Of a DNA stretch of 64,000 nt, positions 11,380 to 23,972 are shown piece after piece. The DNA lies in contig CM034310.1 in the NCBI GenBank assembly GCA_019925795.1, positions 18,620,764-18,684,763 of the forward strand, read 5' to 3'. Position 1 is the stretch's first letter. Every line of letters begins with the position of its first letter. Both the position numbers and the translations under genes were made by a program. The notes beneath the pieces are model-generated. The model made no database searches. It saw only the letters and a list, made by a program, of their open reading frames with translations, and was not told where the DNA came from. Source of the stretch: Dendrobium chrysotoxum. Taxonomy: Eukaryota > Streptophyta > Magnoliopsida > Asparagales > Orchidaceae.

Positions 11380-11690
11380 CATGAAGAAGGAGGAGAAAAC
11401 TCCTACTCAGTGAGAGGCCCTAGACTTGAATAAGACTAGGGGAATGCCTCAACATGAGGGAGGGAAGAAGGAGGAAGAGCCTCCTACTCAATGAGGGGCC
11501 CTAGACCTGCACAGGGGATACCACCTGAACAAGACTAGATGAATGCCTCAACGTGAGGGATAGAAGAAGAAGGGGGAGGAACCTCTTTCTTACAGAGAGG
11601 GGTCCTGAGCCTGGACAGGGGATGCCGCCTATACAGGGCTAGGGGAAGGCCTCAAATGAAAGAGGAGAGGAGAAAGAGGAGAGGGGCAAG
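11380..11690 (+). repeat. Tandem repeat, about 95-100 bp, three units
   Basis: Purine-rich units with a shared GAGGGGCCCTAGACCTG-like block and an AGACTAGGGGAATGCCTCAA-like block. This is the third unrelated tandem family inside the same element. Confidence 0.75.
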
Positions 11691-12401
11691 TTTTTTCATA
11701 CCCCTAAGGGGGTATTTATAGTAAAAAAAAAGAGGGAGTTAGGGAAGTAATGGAAGAAGTAAAAAAAAAGGAGGGTGGCGGTTAGAGCAACCGCCCCAAA
11801 GAGGCTATTAGAACCGCCCGGTAGTTCTAAAAAGAAGGGTGTGGTGTGGGTCCCATAATAAATAAAAAATTAAAAATTAATGGCTAATAATAGTTGCAAA
11901 CCGTGATCCTTCCCCATCCACGCGGCATTGCAGGCTACTTCCAGCTTGAGTAATACATGGCATATGGAACATTGCCATTGGAAAGATCTGATTGGTCAAA
12001 ATAATGAGACCTATACAGCTAACACATTTTACCAAAAAAAAGTGTTTAGATTGCTGCATTCCATGGTGACGCATAGAGATGTGACAACATATTCTACTTA
12101 ATTATTTATATGAGACCAAATATCCTAACTCTTATGATCATGGCTACATGGGAGTGAATGCAAGACTCATTATTTTACTGCTACTTGACAAAAAAGTCAT
12201 CATAGCATAATTTTGATTCAGAAATTTGGAATTGGATATAACTACTTTTAGAAAAACATTTTCTGGCACTCATTATATATTTTGGATATCTCTATTTCAA
12301 TATTTGATTACATAATTAAGATATATGAATTTTTTTTTCAAAAGCTATGATATATATTTTCAGACTCTGCATACTTCGACGTCCAAAAATAGGGGGGCAA
12401 C
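11691..12401 (+). other. 3' interior of the LARD with polypurine tract
   Basis: Non-coding. It begins with a GC-richer block, continues AT-rich and ends in the purine-rich AAAAATAGGGGGGCAAC (12385-12401) directly before the 3' LTR, the expected place for the polypurine tract. Confidence 0.65.
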
Positions 12402-14120
12402 TGATACATCCTTAAAAATTATCTTGATCGGGCACGAATCTTGAAGGAAAATCAAGTTGGAAACTTCAAAAATTAAATTAGAGACCATCTAAACTTTGAT
12501 TTCAGCAAACTTATAGTCGAACTGAATGTCTAGGAAATAGGAACCCAACGACACCAAATTTGACTCAATCCAAGCCCAAATTGGTCCAAATCAAGGGCCC
12601 AAAGCACTTTTGAAAGGTTCAAAACACAATCTGGATTATCAAATCCAAAAATGACATGCTTATAATTAAATCGAGCAACTCAACAACATGAATCCAATGA
12701 GCCCAAGATCACTGAATTCTAATCTCATTAAGACATTCAGATGTTCAGTGAATAATCCACTATCAAGGGATTCAACATCGGCCGTCCATCCAAACCACTG
12801 TCGATTTACCCTTGATCTTCCTCTTATTTATGGGTCATGCCACTCTCAGAAATCTATAAATAGAGACCCCCTTTCTCATGAAAAGGGGAAGGCTAAGGAA
12901 GAGAGCAATAGAGAGATTTAAGATCGCTCTTGCCTCCTCGCTCCTCCTCGACCACCGCCAGAGTTCTGCTGAACCACCGCCTGACGCCATTGTTTCACCA
13001 AACCACCACTTGAGGCCATGAGCTCTGCCAGACCATCATCTGAAGCCATTATTCCACCATACCACCACTTGAGGCCCTGAGTTCCACTGGACCATCACCT
13101 AACGCCGTTGTTCCGCCGGACCACTACTTGAGGCCTTGAGCTCCGCTAGACCACCGCCTGACACCATTGTTCCATCGAACCACCACTTGAGGCCCTGAGC
13201 TCTGTCAGACCACCGCTTAACTCCTTGAGTTCTGCCAGACCATCACTTGAGGCCCTGAGATCCACTGGACCACCTCTTGATGCCCTGAGTTTCGCCGGAC
13301 CACCACTTGAGGCCCTGAGCTTTGCCGACCACTGCTTGATGTCGTGAGTTCCACCATACCACCACCTAAGGCTTGAACTTCTACCAGACCATCATCTGAG
13401 GCTTAAAGTTTTGCCAGACCACCAACTGAGGCCCAAACTTTCATCGCCTGACCAATTAAGTTCCTCCTAACCTCTGTCATCAGGCAACAATCTTTCTAAC
13501 CTCTAGTGCTAGTCAACTGCGGCCTTCCAACCTTCATCGCCTGACCAAATAAGGCCCTCTCAACCTCTATCATTAGATTATGGTCCTTCTAACCTCCATC
13601 ACCTACTACAATCCTTTTGACCTCCATCTCCAGGCAACGGTCTTTCTGACCCCTGCCTCCTGCCAACAATGGTCCTTCTGACCTCCGTCGCCTACTACGG
13701 TCCTTCCGACCTCCATTGCCAAGCAATAGTCTTTCAGACCCCTATCTCCTACCGACTATAGTCTTTCTTACCTCCGTCGCCAGCCAACTATGATCCTTCT
13801 GACCAAACAAACACGTTAGTAGTGACTCTTTCAATTTTCATCATGTAATGCAATCTATATGATGCATATTTGCTACATCAAGATAAGGACTTCAAGGTAG
13901 GGCCTCATTTGTAATCGACTATAAAGACTAGTGGATTCATTCAAATTGGGCCAGACCCCATGTTTTCCCCCTTTTCAGGGGTTTCCACGTAAAAACTCTG
14001 GTGTCTCTTATAAGTACTACACCCACTTTCTCTTATTTGATTACGTGCTAGATTTTCGTATAATGCTAAGACGTTAAGCTTTATATTTCTCTACCGTCGT
14101 GAATAGTCGAGGATGCAACA
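12402..14120 (+). repeat. 3' LTR of the LARD-like element
   Basis: A 1719-bp LTR starting TGATACATCC and ending GCAACA, colinear with 7311-9028. Its TATA box is at 12854-12863 and the tandem arrays are at about 12945-13440 and 13440-13810. It is followed by TSD CACTT. Confidence 0.9.
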
Positions 14121-14125
14121 CACTT

Positions 14126-14900
14126 AATCAGCATAAATCTTAAGGAGGTATTTGAAAAAAAAAGAACTTCTAAAATTAAATTAGGGATTATTTAAATCTC
14201 AATCTCAATAACAAATTTATAATCGAACTAAATGTCTCAACGAGGGGAACCTATTAATATTGTTAAAGTGATCCAATATGACTACAAATGAGTGCAAATC
14301 AAGCATTTAAAATATTTTTAGAAACTTCAAAACACTAATTGAATGACCAAATGATATCTAAATTTTGTGTCCTTAGATCAAGTGGCTTGATAAGAAGAAT
14401 CTAATGAGCTTAATATCATTTCATTTTGATATCACTAAGGTATTTAAATGCTGAATAAATGATCTATATTCAAGGGATCAATATGGACTTATCGATAGAG
14501 TGTTTTAAATTTTTGCCAAATTTATCAAAATTCTCCCCTAAAAGATGCTATAAATAGGAATCTATTTTTTGTGTGAGAGATTCAAAAGTTGAGAGAGCTA
14601 CATAACTCTAGCATCTTTTCTGGCAACAAACTCTGGTGACCATCAGCAATCACTATCACCACTGACTGACTTTCATCGTCCAACTATAGTCTATTGACTA
14701 CTAACATCTAAAATTATTATTGAGCTTCAAATATTTGCTTGTAGACACCGAGCTTTTATAATCTTTATAATGAGAATTAGTCAATTATTATCATGTTTAT
14801 AATCATATCTTCTTCAAATGTGGGTACGAGTGATTTTATGATAGTAAAGACCACTCATGCCTCACTTTTGAATATCATATATATACGATGGAGGAATTTC
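14126..14900 (+). repeat. Older, diverged LTR of the same superfamily
   Basis: Clearly colinear with the LARD LTR but far more diverged. Shared blocks include ACTTC(A/T)AAAATTAAATT..., GTGCAAATCAAG... and the TATA box CTATAAATAG at 14548-14557. The young element sits inside it. The right boundary is not clear and the 45-bp arrays are not recognisable. Confidence 0.6.
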
Positions 14901-17880
14901 AAGTTCAAATCTTATAACTCTTACAGAAGGCTAAATAAAAAGAGCACAATTATAGTATGTTAGAATTCTCCCACCATAAAATCAACAATAGATTGGGGGT
15001 TGATCCAATTGATGTCACACAGACATTACCTCCTCATACTGCAATTTGACCTCCACCACATCCTCATTAAGTTCTCTTTGATACCACCAGTTCAACCCAT
15101 CTTTCTTATTTTGCTTAACCAACTCATATTCTTCCATCATGGAAGTCTTAAATCAATATTATTTTATTAATGCTCCTTGTGATGTCATAAGAGATAAGAT
15201 GTGATGTCATGTTAACGAGAAATTCTTTTTTAAGAAAAGGAATGAACTTATCCCTTAATGTAACTTTCAAAGTTCTTTACCTCTAACTAATACAATTTCT
15301 AGTATCTTATCCCAATAGATTTTAAATTGTCAACAATTGATCTATATGATGAGACATTTGACCTTTATAAGTATATTGGCCACTATATTGCCATCATGCA
15401 CATTCAATATACTTTTGATATAGGCCTTAGCTAGGTCTTCCCAGTAACTCCCTATGCATAAGATCACATATGATTCTACTCTCTCTCTCTCTCTCTCTCA
15501 TGTAAAATTATTCATAATTTTATCGACCTAGCTATACTTTTATAGAATAATTCATTGCTAATGAACGAATCATCAAGGGCTCCTTCCATCTTTTTTGGAT
15601 TCACCAATATGAGATATAGACTCCTAAGAAATACTTTCAAATATTCTCTTGTGAAGCATGTCAAATATTGAGAATGGATCTTGAGTTACTACAAGATAGT
15701 TTTCTTGAAGATCTTTGCCTGGACCTTTCTACTCATCTTCGACGCAAGAGATAGTTCGCACCCTTGATTATCTTATCCATCGAGTAGAAGTATAAATAAT
15801 TTCTCATGAGGCCATCAATACTCCATGAGAGTAATTTGAATAATTATCATGTAAATATAATAATTCACCATAATAAATTGATCTTCCTCAATAAAAAAAG
15901 TAGTAGTTGCCAAGAGACTAAAGACCCTGTAATAATCGTAGTTCAATTCCGACCATGAAACAACCATAACTCTCCTGCATTTGTACTTTTGAATAAATTT
16001 ATATAAATACAAGTTTAACCAATAAGATGCTTTAAAATGTCTATTAAATATATTTTCAAGTTATTTGGCCTTTGGAAAAAAATTAGGAATGTTAGGGTAT
16101 GAAATAGAGATACAATACCTTAAAATTTTAAAAGATATATTTTGACCTATAACAGTCAAATAATATTTCAGGAGTCATTATAAGTCTAATTTGTAAACTA
16201 TCTTTATCATATCATAGATATTATTTTGTTTATTATAATAAATTTTCTTCTAATTTTATGGGTAGTGTAGATAAGAAAACAAGAAGTTTCTTTTTTATTT
16301 GTAATTTCTCATAAAATTGACATGTATCCATATTAGTGGATTTTCTAGTATTGTTAGGTATCCATCTTACAAACCAATTTCACCTGAGTATACTAGACAT
16401 GCTGGGCTATTTTATGAATATTTTTTCCATAATTTTTAGAGCACTGAATTTGAAGATATTAAAAAATTTATAAGAATTTTATGCTAAAAACTAAACAATT
16501 AGTATCATTATAATCATACCCATAACATATTTTATTATAAATATCGTAATCCACTCTCTATACTTTTATGGCCTTTTTCATCCTCAATTCATTTTAACAA
16601 AGAAGAGAAATGGAAAATAAGAAGGAAAGAGAAAGGAGAGGAGAGAGAAGTTAGGATTTGAGGGTTGTAGAGCTATTTTTGTTGGTCGATCTAGTTGGGA
16701 ATATTGCTTATGTAAAGGTAGGCTACCATTATCCTATCTCTAATTTTAATAATATTATGTATTTTATATTTTATAAATTTTAATTTGGTCAAAACATAGT
16801 AAAATATGTAATCTCAAATTTTAACTAATTTTTATCGTGTAATTTTTAGTATGTTATAGTTCTAATTATTCCACACATTTTGATATAATCATATTAAACT
16901 TTCACAAGATATTTTTTTATGTCCTAATTTGATCATTTAAGATAATTTTATAAATTCTATAAATGGTTATCAAAATATGTTAATGTAGCAATATGATATA
17001 CATACTTGATACAGTTCATCAATTGTGATCATATACTTGTGAAAATGGGAATACTGTCTTCATATTTTTGAATTACATATAAATTTTGCACCCACTAGAA
17101 AATGATATAATGAGCTGGATATGGATGTGAAATATATGTATGTAAGAAAGACTTTCTATTTTATAATTCAGGTTGACAGAGATATGATATCATGCATAAG
17201 AGGGTAGGCTGATGGGCTTCCTTTAAATATATGTTAGTGGTGTGAACCTTCACATGATGGGAGTTATAAGGGGAAATGTGATATGACTATGAGTGTCAAC
17301 AGACTGGGGTGATGAATCCTATATACTATGCCATCAGACTATTCATACCTATATGATATGACATGATATATAAGAAAAATACCACTTGATATGATATAAT
17401 TAGCCAAAATTTTTGCCTTGCTTAATGTACATTTATATGTACTATTTTATATGATAAATCGACTTGCTCGAATCTTTTGATATGATATAGTGGCCTATAT
17501 GAAATATGATTTTAACATGATAATTTTTATCTTAATTGCACTACACATTATTTCTGTACATAGGTAGGATAGAGATTTACTTTTTCAGCACTTTTTTAGC
17601 TTTTATGATTAATTGATTAAAAACATGTATATTATTTTATTCTCTTGCATTAAATATAGTTTTAGATTCTATATAACCTACTACATTGTTTGCTCATTCC
17701 TCATTATTTATGTCTCAGGGAAGGATCAAGTCCTATTGGAGTGAGGTCATGATTTGATGTTAAAGGTATTCTTTTCAATTATAGATTGACTATTTTGTAA
17801 TCATCGTGCAAATATATTTTATTAAAATTATTGGAAAGTCATGATTATTGTATATTAATATTTTGGAAGAAAATAATTAT

Positions 17881-17962
<82 letters not shown>

Positions 17963-18047
17963 TGATAAAAAATAAATTACTTCCAAATAGATCTTGGGCA
18001 AAATCTCTATCTTGCACTTAACCTAATATAAAATGTATGGGTTATAT
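14901..18047. other. AT-rich intergenic sequence with microsatellites
   Basis: No supported gene. It holds a (CT)n run at about 15479-15499 and a (TA)n run at 17883-17959. Around 17180-17290 a 'ggctgatgggcttcctttaaat' stretch resembles the LTR block at 18590-18650 and 21790-21850, so part of 16500-17760 may be a strongly decayed Del-like LTR; this is uncertain. Confidence 0.5.
17883..17959. repeat. (TA)n microsatellite
   Basis: About 77 bases of uninterrupted TA dinucleotides. A second such tract lies at about 62627-62674. Confidence 0.97.
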
Positions 18048-19736
18048 TATAATAATTTGAATTTATAAAAAAAAAAAAAAAAATTGAATTCTTGTTTGAA
18101 TTACAGTGCAACGAAGAAAAGGGAGAAAGCTGTTTTTTAGCAGTCGGGTCGCTTTGCCACTTTTGTAAAAATTGCTCAGGTCACTACAGGTATTTCTAGT
18201 AGTCCTATCTTTGTTTTCAAATATTTTGTTTTCGATCGCTAAATTCTTCTCAAATTTGATTTTATTATATTTTTCCCTTTTTTTTGAACTTTGATCACAC
18301 AACTTTGTAAATGTTATCGTACTGATTATCTTAAATATTTTAACTATAACATTTATGAATTTCATCGGGTGAAATAGAAGTTATTGAATTTTGTATTATT
18401 TATACTGCATAGAAATTAAATATTTTTATTTAAACATACTGTTAATATAAGAATTAAAAATAAAAATGAGTATGCGATTGGATAATAATTGGTCGGTATT
18501 ACTTTTATAATACTATGATAATAATATCTGTAAGGATAAGTAAAAACTAGTTTCACTTATGTTGGTTGGAGATTGACTAACCTATACCAGATGGAGAGTA
18601 CATAAGCTTTCTTTGAAATATTATGGTTGGGTGTTGCCCTCTACTAATTCACATGATACTGATTGAAAGTTATAAGGAGATGATTATTATACCAATGGGC
18701 AAAGAATGATGACTCTATTTACTGATATTAATATGATACGACAAAATTACTGATTAAGCCAAGATTTCTTATTTATTTAGTCTGATTATTGTAATGCATA
18801 TTATTAAGGCATTATTTTTATTGCTATATAGATTTATTATTACTACATATATTTACTATTACTATATTATTTTACTGCTCTAGTCACTAGATTATTACTA
18901 TTACAGATATAGACACTGATATTATTTAATACTACTGATTTACTATACTGATATTGAACATATGACATACTGAGCATGTGATATAATGAGCATGTGATAA
19001 AGATACTGATTTGATACTAATATAGAATAAGTATATAGCATGTATACAACATTATAGGGTTATATTGTATTGATATAATTCTTATAGTCTTTCTAATGCT
19101 TTTATTTTACAATTTTACATGATTTATTTCCTGATTAATAGTAGTAAAATGGAAACTACTTTATCTATTTAACACCCATACTGGTTTACTAGTTTCCCTA
19201 TTATACTACTTTACTAGCTTCTGTACTATACTATTTTGTTGGCTATAGAAGTTACTGTTATTGCGTATGTGCTTTACTGTTTCAGCATCAATTCATGATT
19301 ATATGATTGTTACTATTATAAATTAGCTGATGATATACATACTGCTTCTTTATCGTGCTTTAAGTTAGTTGTGGGATTAGATTATCTATTGGGCTTTTTA
19401 GCTCAATATATGTGGTTTAAATGATTTCAGGTTGAGACAAAGGATCAAGTGTGTGAGATTAATCAGATCAGAATTCTCCAAGTTTATTGTTAGTTTATTT
19501 TTTTTTATCTTTTAGCTATTATTTTGTACTCATGATAGATAATGATAGCTTGTAATTATATAATTCATGAGTATTATGTATGATTTTGGAGTAAGAACAT
19601 AGATGTATTTTGATATTTTGATTACTAATTTTGTTTTAGTTGATATTATATTAATAAAGGTGAATTAGATAGTTATGGTGTTGATTTTAAAAGATAAAAA
19701 GAATAATTCTTCCAAATTTGATCTTAGGACATTATA
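18048..19736 (+). repeat. 5' LTR of the Del-like element
   Basis: A 1689-bp LTR. Its start is decayed (TATAATAATTT against TGTAACAATCC in the 3' copy) and has a poly-A run just inside. It is otherwise colinear with 21261-22942 from the 'TTCTTGTTTGAATT' block to the AGGACATTATA end. Confidence 0.75.
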
Positions 19737-20089
19737 ATTGATATGAAAGTAATATTATTGGAAGAATTGATTATTATCAAAGCTATAGGAAATGCTTGTG
19801 AGTTAGGTAGATTGGGTAGATTAAGTTGCATTATTTTGTATACATAATTGATTTCACATATGAATTTTTTAGATTAAATAAATTTTATAGGTGAACTATC
19901 AAATTGGATTTGTTAGAGCCAAATGTACCCAATGAGCAACACAATACAGCTTTTATGCCATCAGATATTATGATGTAGTTAGTTACTATTATAATACAGG
20001 TAATGGGGGATGCGTAGAGTAAATTAGTTAGGAGTAAAGAAGAAGAGGGAGACAAGAACTTATAGATATTATATAAGCTAAAACCTTCA

Positions 20090-20900
20090 TTATTCAAAGG
20101 AGCTATAGGACCGCAGGACATAGAAGGCTGGTTACTGATGATATAAAAGATCTTTGATAACATATAGTGTTTTAAGAGCAGAAAGGTACCATTAGATGTG
20201 TTCCTAGTTAAAGGAGAGGTTGAAAGATGGGGGGTTGGACAGTAGAGAGAGAAATTCCAAGGGAAGATAAAGGCTAAGATTACTTGAGATGAGTTCACTA
20301 TAGTATTTCGAATGTGATTTGGACCTCCTTCTTCTCAAAGATCGATGCAAAAAAAATTATTAAGTTAGAGAAAGGATGCAAAATAGTGATGTAATATAAA
20401 AATGAGTTCGCTGTATTCGCTAGGTATGCTCCTCACTTGATCCCTATTACTAAAAAAATGTGCTACAATTTTCTTCAATGGTTGAACAGGGAGCTGAGAC
20501 ATCTATTAGTGCCTCTACGGATCCAAGAGTTTTTTGAGTTGGTGGGTAGACAAGACTGATAAAGATTAATTTAGCAGTACTAATATGCATGTATGGTGTA
20601 GGCTCCAAATATGATGCCAGTTGGAGGAGGACTAGAGATGAATCAAGTAGGGATAGAGATAGTGTGAGTAATAAAAAAAAAGATACAATAATTCAAAGGG
20701 ATCTAGATTGATTACATCTATCGATAATTTTAGTGCATGAATCCATTATGGAAAGAGACATGGAGGTCAGTACTACTTTTTGACAGGGCAATGTTTTTGA
20801 TGTGGATAACAAGGACACAAGGTAGTGGATTAATTATAGAGAGGAAGAGCTAATTTAGGAGCAGAACATTCTAGGTAGACTAAAGGATAAATGATTGTAT
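20090..20900 (+). pseudogene. gag: Decayed gypsy gag
   Basis: On the plus strand, at about 20400-20550, the translation contains DEFAVFARYAPHLIP and, further on, a stretch ending LRIQEFFELV. This is the pattern of the plant Ty3/gypsy retrotransposon gag domain. A CX2CX4H zinc-knuckle remnant lies at 20792-20818 (C, C and H codons present), but two stop codons interrupt it and the last cysteine at about 20831 is gone. There is no usable frame over the whole length. The longest open frame here is antisense (19885-20298) and is not a gene. Confidence 0.7.
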
Positions 20901-21260
20901 GATTGAGAATATATAGTGAAAGGTCAACAAATAGCCTGATGATATAGTTGCAGTGGTAGTCTAAGAGAGTTTGTTGCATTAATAAGACCTGCTCTAGTGA
21001 TGTCACATCTGTACAGCTTGTAATATTTGGAAGATTGACAGTAACCTGAGAGTTCTATTTGTAAAAAAGTTTAAATGATTAAATGTCATATTTTATGCTT
21101 AAGTGAATGACATGTGATGAAATAAATTAAATGACTATATAATTCGATGAGCTTTTGATTTGATTTGTGTTTTGATTGTATGGATTTATTTTATATCTAT
21201 TCTTGTGTCTGAATACTTAAGGGAAATGTCAAAGAAAATATTTTTCTAAGGTAGGTAGAT

Positions 21261-22942
21261 TGTAACAATCCAAATTTTAAAAAATAACTAATAATGGAAA
21301 AAAATCTAATTTCTTGTTCGAATTGTAGTATAGCAGAGAGAAAGGTAGAAAGATAATTTTAAGCATCTAGATCACTTTGTCACTATTATAAAATTGCTTA
21401 GATCATTGTAGGTGATTCTAATCCTATCTCTATTTTTTAAGATTTTGATTTTGACCGCTGAATTTTCCTCAAATTTGATTTCATTATTTTTTCCCAACTT
21501 TATTAAACTTTTCTTGTTTAATTTTTTTGTATGTTATCATATTGATTATCTTTGATATTTTAACCACAACATTTTTGAATTTCATTAGATAAAATAGAAG
21601 TTCTTGAATTTTGTATGATTTATAATGTATAGAAATTGAGTATTTTTATTTAAGCATATTGTTATTATAAGCATTGAGAATAAAAATGAGTATGTGATTG
21701 GGTAATGGCTGATCGCTATTACTATTATAATAATATTATAATAATATATATGAGGATAACATTGGCTAAAAATTGACTAACTTGTATAGGATGGTGGGCC
21801 AACATGCTTTCCTTTAAATACTATGGTTTGGTGTTATCCTCTTCGGGTTCACTTGATATTGATTGAGAGTTTTAAGGAGATGATTACTATGGTGACGGAC
21901 AAAGAGTGATGACTCTATTTACCAAGCTAATGATTTACTGATACTGATATGATACTAAAAAAATATCGATTAAACTAGGATTTCTTACTTGTTTAGTGTG
22001 ACTACTAAAATGCATATTATTGAGGTATTATTTTTATTATTGCACAAATTTATTATTATTACTAAATGGATTTATTATTATTGTATTATTTTATTGCTCC
22101 TGCCTTTAGACTATTACTATTATCGATATAGATACAGATATTATTTGATACCACTAATTCACTGTACTAATATTGAGCATGTGACACACTGAGCATATGA
22201 TTAAGATACTGATTTGATTCTTATATAGAATAATTGGATAGCATATGTACATCATTATAGAGTTTTACTACATTGATATGATTCTGACAGTCTTTATCAA
22301 AACTTTTATTTTACTAATTTATATGATTTCTTTACTGATTGATTGTATTAATATAATAACTACTTTATTAATTTAACACTCATACTAGTTTACTAGTTTT
22401 CCCATTATATTTCTTTATTAGCTTCTATATTATACTGTTTTACTATGTATAAAATTTATTACTATTGTATGTGTATTTTATTATTTCTATATCAATTCAT
22501 AATCAAATGATATGTACTGCTATGAATTGATCGATAACATGCATACTACATCTTTATCGTACTTTGAGTCAGTTGTAGGATTGGATGAATTGTTGGGCTT
22601 TTTAGCTCATTATGTGTTATTTAAATGATTTCATGTCAGGGCAAAGAATTAGGTGCATGAGATTGATCAGATCAGGATTCTCCAAGTTTACTATTAGTTT
22701 ATTTCTTTCTATTTTTTAACTATTCTTTTGTACTCAGGACTGGTGATGATAGATTATAAATGCATGATTTCTGAGTATTGTATATGATTTTGGAATAATA
22801 ATGTAGACATATATTTTGATGTTTTAATTACTAGTTTTGTTTTAGCTAGTATTATATTGATAAAAGAGAAATAAATAGCTCTGGTGTTAATTTTAAAAGA
22901 TAAAAAGAACAATTCGTCCAAAGTTGATATTAGGATATTATA
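21261..22942 (+). repeat. 3' LTR of the Del-like element
   Basis: A 1682-bp LTR starting TGTAACAATCC, preceded by the purine-rich AAGGTAGGTAGAT that may be the polypurine tract. It ends near AGGATATTATA. Confidence 0.8.
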
Positions 22943-22947
22943 TATGT

Positions 22948-23716
22948 TGGGTGGGTTGGGTTGGATCTTGATGGGCCATCTTATCATTAAATTTAGCATT
23001 AATTAGCCAATTTCATCTGATTAAATATATCTAAGGTCGGCATCCTACTAGACATCTAAAATTTTGAGCTTAAGTGACCAAAATCTCTAAGGAATTTAAA
23101 TGATGGAGATCAATCTCAATATTATTATTTTTATCATTCAAGATGATATTCAATAAAAAATATTTTTAATTGGAAGAAGAGATTGCACATTTGATTAGTT
23201 AAGAACATCTATGTCATTCTTCATAAAAAAAAACCTTGTAAATCACCAGCCTTAAAATAGTGAAGATTAGAAGTCTTAAAAAAAATAATCAAAATTATTG
23301 AATAAGAGGATTGCCCATATACTCTAGATGATTCAATCATTAAAGTATCTCAAAGAAGTTGAGCTACTAATCTTATAAGAATTTCTATCTTGAGATAATG
23401 TTGTATTTTTAATAAAAAGTTCTATTTAAATTGTTAATTAAGCTTCACATTTTATCAGGCATTGTTTATTTGATTTAGATATTTATTTATATCTTGAGAT
23501 AAAGATATTACACCTAAGAAAACTATTAGAAGGTAGGTCCATATGGTAGCCTTAATGGGAAGCTAGTAATGGAGATGAATCTTACTAGAAAGACCCTATA
23601 GAAGCACTCATAAGATAACATCGATAGAAAGATAATAGTGGATAGAGCCCTCACTACAAAGACTCCATGAGAGTAAGTGGTTTATATGGTCTCCACTTAT
23701 CAAAAAATCTTCAAAG
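22948..23716. other. Intergenic sequence
   Basis: No gene, terminal repeat or tandem structure recognised. It forms the left flank of the Sirevirus insertion. Confidence 0.5.
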
Positions 23717-23972
23717 GCATATGTTGCAAATCTGGTTTTGATGATGACAAACATGTTTCCAGTGTGTTTTGCTTGGCTAATCTGTTTCAGGCACAAAAGA
23801 CCGCGAGCCACTCAAGCCAACTCAAGATCGAGTCCAAGTGTGTCAAATGTATGATTTTTCTTTTTATTGAGTCAATTATAATGTAACTGATTCCCTAGCT
23901 AAGTAACCTTGCACACACACACTCTGGGAGAGAGATTGAGTGAGTTAGAGTTTCTGTTAAAAATTTGTTCAG

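Larger units (their letters stand above)
7311..14120 (+). mobile_element. Large non-autonomous LTR element (LARD-like, gypsy-type PBS)
   Basis: A 6810-bp element with LTRs at 7311-9028 and 12402-14120 and a perfect 5-bp TSD, CACTT, at 7306-7310 and 14121-14125. A gypsy-type PBS follows the 5' LTR, and a polypurine tract (about 12385-12401) precedes the 3' LTR. The internal 3.4 kb encodes no Gag or Pol. Three different tandem-repeat arrays fill most of it, at 9439-9690, 9715-11340 and 11380-11690. The two LTRs differ at about one site in eight in their first 100 bases, so the insertion is much older than the Sirevirus at 23722. It must have moved with proteins from an autonomous gypsy element. 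Confidence 0.9.
18048..22942 (+). mobile_element. Short Del/Tekay-like gypsy element with gag only
   Basis: LTRs of near-equal length at 18048-19736 and 21261-22942 enclose only 1.5 kb. The 3' LTR starts TGTAACAATCC, close to the TGTAACA start of Del/Tekay-type LTRs. The base pair CA at both ends has changed to TA. Flanks TATAT (18043-18047) and TATGT (22943-22947) fit a 5-bp TSD with one change. A decayed tRNA-Met-type PBS follows the 5' LTR near 19738. The interior has gag remains and no recognisable pol, so this is either a gag-only derivative or an internal deletion. Confidence 0.75.

Noticed and set aside
19885..20298. Minus-strand open frame of 137 codons
   Set aside because: It is antisense to the decayed gypsy gag, whose motifs are on the plus strand.
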